37,036 bases of DNA. It comes from Actinomycetes bacterium (GTDB lineage: Bacteria; Actinomycetota; Acidimicrobiia; Acidimicrobiales; Bog-793). The stretch is from NCBI GenBank assembly GCA_021798275.1, contig JAJZMK010000035.1, positions 1 through 37,036 of the forward strand, given 5' to 3'. The translations under genes and the position numbers were made by a program. Shown here piece after piece: positions 8,476 through 15,473 of this stretch (positions within the stretch are counted from its first letter, which is position 1; each line of letters opens with the position of its first letter). Under the pieces are notes generated by a model, which did not search any database, was not told the DNA's origin, and saw only the letters and a list, made by a program, of their open reading frames with translations.

Positions 8476-9459
8476 ATGGAATTTCGTAGAATGCAACGCG
8501 GACAAAAAGATGTAAGTGTAATAGGGTTTGGTGCTTGGGCGATAGGGGGTAGCTGGGGCGATGTTGACGACAATCGCTCTTATGAGGCACTTGTCGCCGC
8601 CTATGAAAGCGGAGTACGCTTTTTTGATACGGCCGATGTATACGGTGACGGCCGGAGCGAGCGTCTTGTCGCCAAGTTGAAGAAAGAAGTCGGCGAAGAT
8701 ATTTTCATCGCCACAAAAGCCGGGCGAAGAGCGCCGCAGCAGCTTGTATCGGTCTACAGCATAGAAAATTTGGAGTCCTGGATCGATCGCAGTAGGGAGA
8801 ATTTGGAAACGGATTGCCTGGATCTGGTGCAGCTGCACTGCCCTCCGACAGATCTGTTTTACCATCCGGAAGTCTTTTCCGCTCTTGACGATTTGCAGTC
8901 CAGAGGTAAGATAGCCCGTTACGGCGTCAGCGTGGAGCGTGTTGAAGAAGGCCTAAAGGCCATAGACTTCCCGAATGTGGTCAGCGTGCAGATTATTTAC
9001 AATATTTTCCGGCAAAGACCGGCTGACCGCTTTTTAGATGCCGCCAAAGATGCCGGCGTGGGGGTAATAGCCAGGGTACCTCTTGCCTCCGGTCTTTTGA
9101 CAGGCAAGATTACGCGTGAGACAAAGTTTGCCGAAGACGATCACAGAAACTTCAACAGAAACGGAGAGGCGTTTGACGTCGGGGAGACTTTTGCCGGTGT
9201 TGACTTTGAAACCGGCCTTGGCGTTGTGGAAGAGCTCAAGCAATTGTTGTCACCAGACGAGTCGTTGTCCGCTCTGGCTCTTAGGTTTTGCTATTCACAC
9301 CCCGGAGTCACTACGGTTATCCCCGGGGCGAAAACCGCCGCTCAAGCTAGGGAGAACGCCAAGGCAGGTGAACTGGGCGTGCTGGACCAAGAAATAATAG
9401 AACAATTACAGCGTATCTATAGGGAAAAAATAGCCCCCCAAGTTCATTTCAGGTGGTAA
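8476..9459 (+). CDS. Aldo/keto reductase
   Basis: A 327-residue NADPH-dependent oxidoreductase of the aldo/keto reductase superfamily (TIM barrel). The catalytic tetrad is visible as Asp51, Tyr56 (FFDTADVYGDGRSE), Lys81 (ATKAGRR) and His121 (LVQLHCPP). The C-terminal VTTVIPGAKT fits the cofactor-phosphate region. It is closest in style to the YhdN/Tas-type general reductases, and the true substrate is unknown. The ATG at 8476 follows AAGGTG (8465-8470). It ends 8 bp before the convergent M23-like gene, so the two transcripts probably overlap at their 3' ends. A general detoxification role next to sodA is an inference from position only. Confidence 0.92.
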   Translation: MEFRRMQRGQKDVSVIGFGAWAIGGSWGDVDDNRSYEALVAAYESGVRFFDTADVYGDGRSERLVAKLKKEVGEDIFIATKAGRRAPQQLVSVYSIENLESWIDRSRENLETDCLDLVQLHCPPTDLFYHPEVFSALDDLQSRGKIARYGVSVERVEEGLKAIDFPNVVSVQIIYNIFRQRPADRFLDAAKDAGVGVIARVPLASGLLTGKITRETKFAEDDHRNFNRNGEAFDVGETFAGVDFETGLGVVEELKQLLSPDESLSALALRFCYSHPGVTTVIPGAKTAAQARENAKAGELGVLDQEIIEQLQRIYREKIAPQVHFRW

Positions 9460-9467
9460 CCGGCGGG

Positions 9468-10748
9468 TTAAAAAGCCGGCCACCCAGGTGGTACGGCGCC
9501 GGTGGGTGGGTTTTGTAAGACACCTCCGGGAGCTCCGAGAGATTGCAGGAGCTGTGAGAAGTTGGCTCCGAATGCGGTTGAATTGGAACCGTAATACTGG
9601 CCGTTGGCCGCCGCCATGGTCAGACCGTCGGCCGCCGGAGCTGCCCAACCCGTTTCTATTCCGTCGGGACCTTCGTATACATTACCTATGACGGTATTGG
9701 CGTTGACACTTTGACCCACCTGGACCGTCGGATTGATGTCTTCCGCTGCGTAGACGACCATTCCGGCTGCGGGACCGTCTGTCAACTGGTAGCAGATAAA
9801 AGTGCCACCCGGCCACCCGCCGTTGTATGTGCTGAGAACTGTTCCGTCCCCTATGGCATAAATGGGTCCGTAGCCCATATAGTCGACACCTTGGTCGATC
9901 CGGCTCACCGATAGTGCAGATATCGAGCGAAGCGGATTGGCGTAACTTCCGCTGGTCTGGGCTACAACTTGTATGGTGTGGCGCGGAACCGGCGGAGGTG
10001 TCGGGTTAGCCGCCGCCGTGGCCTCTGCTCTATGGGCTAGGGCCAGTTCGGCTTGCTGTTGTTCTTGCTGATGTCTTCTGGCTTCTTGGGCGAGGATAAT
10101 TTGTATATTGCCCTTTACCTGATGTAACAGTGAGTCGTCGTTTGCTATTGCCGAGTCGGCGGCCGTTTTGGATTTTTCCAAGTTGGAAATAGTTACAGTC
10201 AGAGCTTTTTGCGTTTTTTGAAGTTCTGCCGCTGCCGTATCGGTCCTTGCCTGATCTATCTGGAACTGCGCTATGGCGCTACTCAAAGTCCCTCCCGCCA
10301 CATCGGCATAGACCGATGCGGCCGCCGTTCCGGTAGCTGGTATGGAGAGAATTGAGCCGGAAGCACTTTGCCCGTTGCCATTCACGTAAGATTCAATCGC
10401 CACTTGTCGGAGACGGTTTTTCATGGCAACCTGAGCTCTTTTGTCCCGGGTCAAGGTGCTTTCAAGGGAGTTTTCACGCCTGGTTAGCAACGCGCTCTGT
10501 GCTTGTGCCTGGTTGAGCTTGGTCACTAAATTCTGGATCAGATTTCCGTCCTGAGCGATTTTACTTTCCAGCTGTTGTTCGGTGGAACGGTCGGTAGTGA
10601 TGCTTGCTGAAGCCCGGCCGGGCTTAGTAAGATTTGTCGCAACCGTAAAATACGAGCTGAATACAATGACTCCGAGGAGAAGTAGAGCCGGTTTTTTTGG
10701 CCGTATAAGCTTCGCGAGGCGAGGCTTGTGGTTTGTGCTTACTGCCAT
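9468..10748 (-). CDS. Coiled-coil, M23-like (probably degenerate) cell-wall protein
   Basis: A 426-residue envelope protein. A basic N-terminus and membrane segment (about 20-38) anchor or export it. Two long coiled coils rich in Gln, Ala and Lys (about 55-120 and 155-245) follow, then a Pro-rich hinge and a beta-rich C-terminal domain (268-385). The domain layout matches EnvC/NlpD/RipA-type hydrolase regulators, and DQGVDY...GPIYAIGDGTV resembles LytM/M23. The M23 zinc motif HxxxD is replaced by Asp-Gln-Gly-Val-Asp (285-289), and the HxH motif by VVYAAED (331-337), so peptidase activity is doubtful. Activation of another hydrolase is the likeliest role. The ATG at 10748 lacks a clear ribosome site. 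Confidence 0.75.
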   Translation of the reverse strand: MAVSTNHKPRLAKLIRPKKPALLLLGVIVFSSYFTVATNLTKPGRASASITTDRSTEQQLESKIAQDGNLIQNLVTKLNQAQAQSALLTRRENSLESTLTRDKRAQVAMKNRLRQVAIESYVNGNGQSASGSILSIPATGTAAASVYADVAGGTLSSAIAQFQIDQARTDTAAAELQKTQKALTVTISNLEKSKTAADSAIANDDSLLHQVKGNIQIILAQEARRHQQEQQQAELALAHRAEATAAANPTPPPVPRHTIQVVAQTSGSYANPLRSISALSVSRIDQGVDYMGYGPIYAIGDGTVLSTYNGGWPGGTFICYQLTDGPAAGMVVYAAEDINPTVQVGQSVNANTVIGNVYEGPDGIETGWAAPAADGLTMAAANGQYYGSNSTAFGANFSQLLQSLGAPGGVLQNPPTGAVPPGWPAF

Positions 10749-11014
10749 GGATAAAAAAACTAGCGTATATTTTGCAGGCTTGCAGACTTTAGCGGTATTT
10801 AATTTACTTAAATTAATGTTTAATTAAGAATTCTTCAGCATCAAGTTACCCATATTCATCGGATTTGTAGTTGAATATCAAATAATGTGTGTCTAAAACA
10901 AAAGCCAATATCTGCCTGAATTCCGGTCATATAATGTAGCCAGCGTTGTTACCTAAAATACGTCCAGATGAAGATAGTGCCATCAAAAGTATGGTAGATC
11001 CATTTTTTCTTAGA

Positions 11015-11034
11015 AAATAACAATATTGTTATTT
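11015..11034. promoter_or_regulatory. Perfect 20-bp palindrome
   Basis: AAATAACAAT is followed at once by its exact complement ATTGTTATTT. The size and symmetry suit a dimeric regulator, but no regulator gene is adjacent and no T-tract suggests termination. Confidence 0.4.
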
Positions 11035-11331
11035 AATCTAACGATTTCTGATATATGGGTATCAGTTTTATTTTTTACTAAAAGTATGTAATATTATTTG
11101 TCGGGATATAGAATAATCAACGTATCTGTCTATCAAGCGGTGAAAATATATCTGCATATTAATATAAATCATATAGCTTACTTCCTGGCTTGGTAAGACT
11201 TGATATGCACATGCAACCCGGACTATCTCAAGCAGTCGGCACGTTAGCAAGAACATCGCTTTTAGGTTTTGATAATTTTTGGCCCGATTTCATGCATATC
11301 TATTTCATAACGACCACCTTTTCTAAACGCT

Positions 11332-11369
11332 AATTTTACTCAGTCAAAGAGTTTTGACTGAGTAAAATT
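11332..11369. terminator. 17-bp-stem hairpin, possible terminator
   Basis: AATTTTACTCAGTCAAA (11332-11348) pairs exactly with 11353-11369 around a GAGT loop. The stem is AT-rich, with TTTT within one arm and TTT after the other, so it could end transcripts from either side. It could equally be part of a protein-binding locus upstream of the parM-like gene. Confidence 0.4.
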
Positions 11370-11478
11370 TCTGTATCAACCATGAGCGGTATGAGCGGTA
11401 AAGCCTGTGGTGGGCGAATTGATCTTGAAGGGCAAATATAACCGTCTAAAAAACATTTACCTCATCTTCTGAGAGTAT

Positions 11479-11708
11479 GATAGCGAAGAGGCATCGATGC
11501 CCTAAAAGATGCTGTCCGAAATAGGGCTCAGACAGGTAAAAAGTGTGTGTTGTGAGTTTTTGCGACAAAAAGTCTTAATAATAGTACTTGATTTACCATA
11601 CGGAAGCCCTTGGGGGATATAGCATACAAATAAGTTATTTTATAAATATGTTTGATAAGTATCTTAAAAAATATATGGTATCTGCGAAAGGATAGCGATA
11701 TGAGGCAT
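11479..11708 (+). repeat. Split direct repeat GATAGCGA..AGGCAT flanking the parM leader
   Basis: GATAGCGA-2 nt-AGGCAT occurs at 11479-11494, and GATAGCGA-4 nt-AGGCAT at 11691-11708, where it covers the ribosome site and first codons of the parM-like gene. The first copy runs into a 12-bp palindrome (GGCATCGATGCC, 11490-11501). This could be a binding site for the downstream ParR-like protein or coincidence. Confidence 0.3.
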
Positions 11709-12656
11709 ATAGCGGTAGACGTTGGCCATGGTTGGGTAAAAGCTCTTGCTGATGACGCTACCACGGCTAAGTTCCAGGCACTGATTATTCCGGCACCAAA
11801 GTCTGTCAGTTTGGGAAGTTTCGGGACAAGTCACGTATGGCGTATCAATGATAAAGAATATTATGTGGGTGAAGCCGCATCCAACCAAGGAGCCGCTCCG
11901 CTATGGGGGCGCGATAAGGCCGACGAGGATTCATCAGCCCTTTTGGCAGTCGCTATCGCTTCTTTGAAATGTGAGGGACCCATACATCTAGCCGTGGGTC
12001 TTCCTTTGAGCTGGTATGCAACGAAAGCCAAGGATTTACGGCGTACCTTATTGGCCAGTGAATGGGACGTATTTTCTCCCGACGGTACCAATTTCAAATG
12101 GTCTATATCCGATGTTTTGGTGGCCCCTCAAGGAGTGGCTGCTTCGATACCGGCTCTTTCCAATGCCGCTGTCGGGAATTGGTTAGTGGTTGACATAGGC
12201 TGGAGAACCACGGATTATGTCATAGGTCAAATTACGGACAGTCACGAAATGGACGTAGACCCTTCGTCTGCGGGGACCATTGAGATAGGTATGAGATATT
12301 TCTACGAACGGGTAGCCAGACAATTGGAGGCTCTCTATGACGTACCTATGACTGCCGAGACGGTGGGAGACCAGACAGAAATAGTAATTAGGGGTAAAAA
12401 GATATCTCTGGTAGCCATGAGGTCCGATTGGAAAGCAATCCTGGCTTCTCAGCTGGAACGTCAAATCAGTGCCAAATTGGAAAACCGAATCAATCAGATA
12501 AGCGGTACGGTTTTGGTCGGGGGAGGCGCCGTAGAGCTGCAATCATCCTGGCCAAGCGAGGTTATTGTGCCCGATGATCCTCAAACGGCTAACGTCAGAG
12601 GTTTTTTGGCTGCATTGAACGGCTGTAAATGCGCTAGCCAGAAAGTAGGCGCTTAA
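11700..12656 (+). CDS. ParM/Alp-type actin-like ATPase
   Basis: A 318-residue actin-fold protein of the ParM/StbA and Alp group, which forms ATP- or GTP-driven filaments that push DNA copies apart. The actin signature motifs are present: phosphate-1 VDVGHGWVKA (6-15, Asp7), phosphate-2 VVDIGWRTTDYV (163-174, Asp165) and adenosine motif VLVGGGAVEL (271-280). A ParM-like PDDPQTANVRGF follows (291-302). The ATG at 11700 is chosen over a TTG at 11652 because AAAGGA (11686-11691) precedes it. The stop overlaps the start of the next gene (TAATG), so the two are translationally coupled. The Cys-x-Cys tail (309-311) is unusual. Partition is inferred from fold plus partner. A cell-shape or cytomotive role is the alternative. 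Confidence 0.85.
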   Translation: MRHIAVDVGHGWVKALADDATTAKFQALIIPAPKSVSLGSFGTSHVWRINDKEYYVGEAASNQGAAPLWGRDKADEDSSALLAVAIASLKCEGPIHLAVGLPLSWYATKAKDLRRTLLASEWDVFSPDGTNFKWSISDVLVAPQGVAASIPALSNAAVGNWLVVDIGWRTTDYVIGQITDSHEMDVDPSSAGTIEIGMRYFYERVARQLEALYDVPMTAETVGDQTEIVIRGKKISLVAMRSDWKAILASQLERQISAKLENRINQISGTVLVGGGAVELQSSWPSEVIVPDDPQTANVRGFLAALNGCKCASQKVGA

Positions 12657-13036
12657 TGCCCGATGAGCCAACGGAACAACTCGACTTACAGATAACAATA
12701 AAAAATCAAGCTCTCATTAAAAAATTAAAGTCTCTTCCGGCTCGCAGGAGAAGTCTGCTGATTTTGGAGTTGTTGGAAGAAAAACTTCTCTCCGACCCTG
12801 TCTCTGTGACACCGGCTCCAGACATCAGTAAGCTGACGGAGCGAATCGATAAAATTGAAACCACTCTCGAACAGATAGTTGCCAAGATTAGTCTGTTCGA
12901 TCAAGGTAATATCCATACGGTTTCGGCCATAGAGGAACCGGCAAATGAAGCAGACTTTGATCCACTTCATAACGACATCGTCAATACGGTAAATGCCGAG
13001 AATCTTTTTAATAAATTAAACAGAAATTTCCTTTAA
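12656..13036 (+). CDS. Small ParR-like candidate partner of the actin-like ATPase
   Basis: A 126-residue protein not recognised from its sequence alone. Residues 8-16 (LDLQITIKN) form a short beta strand, followed by two helices (17-27 and 29-44, with ARRR at the turn). That is the strand-helix-helix pattern of ribbon-helix-helix DNA-binding proteins such as ParR. Residues 57-82 form a likely coiled coil (ISKLTERIDKIETTLEQIV). The acidic, disordered tail ends in a short amphipathic segment, NAENLFNKLNRNFL. ParR proteins contact ParM through their C-terminus, so the layout fits. Its ATG shares one base with the parM-like stop, as expected for a two-gene parMR operon. The assignment rests on context and topology, not on detectable homology. 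Confidence 0.6.
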   Translation: MPDEPTEQLDLQITIKNQALIKKLKSLPARRRSLLILELLEEKLLSDPVSVTPAPDISKLTERIDKIETTLEQIVAKISLFDQGNIHTVSAIEEPANEADFDPLHNDIVNTVNAENLFNKLNRNFL

Positions 13037-13159
13037 CCAGCCTGGCATTTAGACCTGACGGCAGAGGGGATTTGAGCCTGAAGGTCACAATGATCATGAG
13101 TGTAGCAAAATCGCGCTGAAAATTTTTAGGCCAACTTTTATACGGCGAATATGTCTGGT

Positions 13160-13945
13160 TTAGCTTCCGGTTGGAAATGGATCGGAACCTAAAGTACCGA
13201 TCGGCGAGCATTCCAGGAGCTTGGCCAGTTCTTGCGGACTACTGTTTGGACTAAGCCAGTCTTGCCAGTCGCCCTTTTCGATAATGACCGGTTGTCTATG
13301 GTGAATATGAGCAATGTCAGCGTTTGCTTCTGTGGTGATGATGCTGCAGGAGTAAAGGAATTGGCCTCCTCTCTCTGGCCGAGGTTCTGCATAGTTTTTG
13401 AGTGACAATTCCGTTCTGTTGCCGGATGTATCATCCGGGATATATGTGATATCAAATATTGCCGCTAAAGCAAAGGTCATACCGTCATTTCTGCTTATCA
13501 AAAAAGCCTTTTTGGCGCGGCCCCGGCTCTTGGATCGCTTTTTGGGCGCTTTGTAGCCGAAGTCAAACATGACTTCTTCGCTTATTTCATCAATCAAGCT
13601 CGGATCCATGACGTATCCCCATTCAAAGAAACCATCCGCCGGTATCAAGGCTCTTCTTGAAAAGAAAGCGGGACGGAAAGAGGATTTGCTTTGAATGGTC
13701 TCCGACCTTGTATTAAATATCAGCCCGGAAATGTTTTTGTTCCCGATCCATGATGGCGTAAAACCCCATCGGTAATAAGACAACCTGCGATTTCCCGTTT
13801 GATCGGATGTGATGCCCAAAATAGCTGAACCGGGTGTAAAAATATCACTCGGTGGCCAGGAGGTCGATATCTTCTCTGGAACTTTTAGGGAAAACAATTC
13901 CGCCAGTTCATTTGGCTGTAGTTTTAAAGAAAATCTGCCGCACAT
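13160..13945 (-). CDS. SOS response-associated peptidase family protein (SRAP; YedK/HMCES)
   Basis: A 261-residue SRAP-domain protein. The family cross-links covalently to abasic sites in single-stranded DNA, shielding them during replication. The catalytic Cys2 is exposed after Met removal (MCGRFSL). NTRSET (78-83, Asn78), Glu108 in GFFEWG and His215 in IHHRQPVII complete the active site. A basic stretch at about 131-147 (KAPKKRSKSRGRAKKAF) extends a loop and may add DNA affinity. The ATG at 13945 is fixed by the need for Cys at position 2. It is convergent with the ParR-like gene and lies just downstream of tRNA-Leu on the same strand. Confidence 0.93.
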   Translation of the reverse strand: MCGRFSLKLQPNELAELFSLKVPEKISTSWPPSDIFTPGSAILGITSDQTGNRRLSYYRWGFTPSWIGNKNISGLIFNTRSETIQSKSSFRPAFFSRRALIPADGFFEWGYVMDPSLIDEISEEVMFDFGYKAPKKRSKSRGRAKKAFLISRNDGMTFALAAIFDITYIPDDTSGNRTELSLKNYAEPRPERGGQFLYSCSIITTEANADIAHIHHRQPVIIEKGDWQDWLSPNSSPQELAKLLECSPIGTLGSDPFPTGS

Positions 13946-14087
13946 TTGGTTCCAAATATAATTTGCTCTCTCGGGTGGTATGTGTCACGGGATCGTATTT
14001 TGCTGGTTGGTCGGCAACTACGTCACTCCGAAACGACGTTCTTTTCCGGAAATCATGATAAGTTCGTCGTTCCAGAGGTGTTCTAAG

Positions 14088-14171
14088 TGGGCGAGGGGGG
14101 ACTTGAACCCCCACATCCTTGCAGATACAGGAACCTGAATCCTGCGCGTCTACCAATTCCGCCACTCGCCC
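14088..14171 (-). tRNA. tRNA-Leu (anticodon CAG)
   Basis: The minus strand folds as a class II tRNA of 84 nt. The acceptor arms are GGGCGAG (14165-14171) and CTCGCCC (14089-14095), with discriminator A at 14088. The D-arm contains TTGGTAGACGC. The anticodon arm is CAGGA-TTCAGGT-TCCTG, with CAG at 14135-14137. A long variable arm and a T-arm GGGGGTTCAAGTCCCCC follow. CCA is not encoded. In M. tuberculosis a leucine tRNA also sits beside fhaA, so this position looks like retained synteny. Confidence 0.97.
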
Positions 14172-14282
14172 GCGGAAGATAAGGCTATATTCTCTTTCAG
14201 ATACTATAGCAGTATGTTTCCAGCCTTCTTAGTATACGATACGCTCTCTTTTGAGGGTATTTTTTTATTTTCTTAACAATAT

Positions 14283-14312
14283 TTGACTTTCGCAGGTAAT
14301 AATAAGGGTAAT
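14283..14312 (+). promoter_or_regulatory. Candidate promoter of the fhaA-pbpA operon
   Basis: TTGACT (14283-14288) is followed after 18 bp by GGTAAT (14307-14312). Transcription would start near 14319, about 5 bases before the fhaA ATG, so the fhaA message would be essentially leaderless. This fits the absence of a ribosome site. Confidence 0.45.
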
Positions 14313-14323
14313 GTAATCATGTC

Positions 14324-14995
14324 ATGGGACTTCAGCAGTTCGAACAGCGCCTTGAAAGACTGGTAGAAGGAGCTTTTGCCAAAGCTTTCAGGGGCGTCTT
14401 ACAGCCGGTTGAGATAGGGCGCAGGCTGACGCGTGAAATGGATTTACAGCGCGCCGTTATTGTCAGTGGAATACTGGCCCCCAACAGTTTTGAAGTGCTG
14501 CTTTCGCGCGAAGATTACGAAAGGTTTGACTCGTTCGTTACGGTTTTAGCCTCTGAATTGGCCGAAGCTGCCAAGCAGCATGCCGAAGACGAAAATTATG
14601 TTTTTTTAGGTCCCGTTGAGGTCACGGTGGGCTGGAGTGAGGAACTGTCAAAAAGCACTTTTTCAGTCACAAGTGATTTTGTGGAAGGCGATCCACCTCC
14701 GCCAAGCTGGCTTATTTTGGCAAACGGCACCAGGATTTCCATAGAAGATGAGCCGCTTACGATTGGTAGACTCCCGGAATGTGCCGTAGTGATCAACGAC
14801 CACAACGTTTCTAGGCGTCATGCACAAGTGTTCCGCGACGGAGATGCTATCATAGTTGCTGATTTAGACTCGACGAACGGTACGAAAGTAAACGGTCAGT
14901 CGATTACACAAGTACGTTTAAACGACGGTGACGTCATCATGGTTGGGACAACCAGAATTTACTTTGAGACCGCAAGAGAAGATACTCCGGAATAA
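14324..14995 (+). CDS. fhaA: FhaA-like protein: DUF3662 plus FHA domain
   Basis: A 223-residue cytoplasmic adaptor. Residues 1-115 match the FhaA N-terminal domain (LERLVEGAFAKAFRG, LQPVEIGRRLTREMD). Residues 128-215 are a forkhead-associated domain that binds phosphothreonine: GR (148-149), SRRH (163-166) and DSTNGT (182-187). In mycobacteria FhaA binds the phosphorylated pseudokinase MviN-associated complex and tunes peptidoglycan synthesis. The Mycobacterium protein has over 500 residues with a long disordered linker. Here the linker is only about ten residues (EGDPPPP). It is first in a tight run with fhaB (6 bp), pstP and pbpA. Confidence 0.93.
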   Translation: MGLQQFEQRLERLVEGAFAKAFRGVLQPVEIGRRLTREMDLQRAVIVSGILAPNSFEVLLSREDYERFDSFVTVLASELAEAAKQHAEDENYVFLGPVEVTVGWSEELSKSTFSVTSDFVEGDPPPPSWLILANGTRISIEDEPLTIGRLPECAVVINDHNVSRRHAQVFRDGDAIIVADLDSTNGTKVNGQSITQVRLNDGDVIMVGTTRIYFETAREDTPE

Positions 14996-15001
14996 TTTTT
15001 T

Positions 15002-15460
15002 ATGTCACATGGCTTACTTGAAATCTTAAGGTACTTTTTTCTGGGACTACTGTGGCTATTTTTTCTATACGCCATCCGTATAGCTTTTGTCGAGGTGAAG
15101 AGATCAAAACTTGAATCGGAAGTTTTGGCTAAAGCCGCCGTTCCAACGTCGGCCAATGATAAAAAAGTCAATCTGCAGTTAAAAATTATTGAGCCTGCGG
15201 CCAGAAAAGGGTTAAATTTTCCTTTAGATGGTGAAATAACTCTGGGAAGAGCCCCGGGATGTGCAGTACTCCTTCAAGATGACAATTTTGCTTCATCGGT
15301 TCATGCCCGCGTATATCAATTGGGTGGGGAATTTTGGATTGAGGATTTGGGCTCCAGAAACGGCACATTTGTGAACGGTGCCCGTTTGGAAGAGCCTATA
15401 AGATTGAGGCGGGGTGACTCCGTACGCGTTGGATCTACCGTATTGGAGGTAACAAGATGA
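15002..15460 (+). CDS. fhaB: FhaB-like membrane-anchored FHA protein
   Basis: A 152-residue protein with one membrane segment (about 8-28), a short basic linker and a C-terminal FHA domain (60-150). The phosphothreonine-binding landmarks are GR (82-83), SVH (99-101, His101) and SRNGTFVNG (118-126). It is the FhaB/FipA type, which in mycobacteria links kinase signalling to the FtsZ/FtsQ divisome. The ATG at 15002 lies 6 bp after the fhaA stop, and pstP follows 13 bp later, so it is in the middle of the operon. Confidence 0.93.
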   Translation: MSHGLLEILRYFFLGLLWLFFLYAIRIAFVEVKRSKLESEVLAKAAVPTSANDKKVNLQLKIIEPAARKGLNFPLDGEITLGRAPGCAVLLQDDNFASSVHARVYQLGGEFWIEDLGSRNGTFVNGARLEEPIRLRRGDSVRVGSTVLEVTR

Positions 15461-15473
15461 GGTACCGCCGAAT

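Larger units (their letters stand above)
10749..11699. other. Long AT-rich intergenic region upstream of the parM-like gene
   Basis: About 950 bp with no convincing coding sequence. It contains a 20-bp palindrome (11015-11034), a 17-bp-stem hairpin (11332-11369), a 9-bp tandem repeat (ATGAGCGGT twice, 11382-11399), a 12-bp palindrome (11490-11501) and a split repeat shared with the start of the parM-like gene. Being directly upstream of an actin-like partition gene, it is the natural place for a centromere-like parC site, but no regular iteron array is visible by eye. Confidence 0.5.

Noticed and set aside
11652-11699. TTG start adding 16 residues to the actin-like ATPase
   Set aside because: The actin fold begins with the strand at MRHIAVDVG, and AAAGGA precedes the ATG at 11700.
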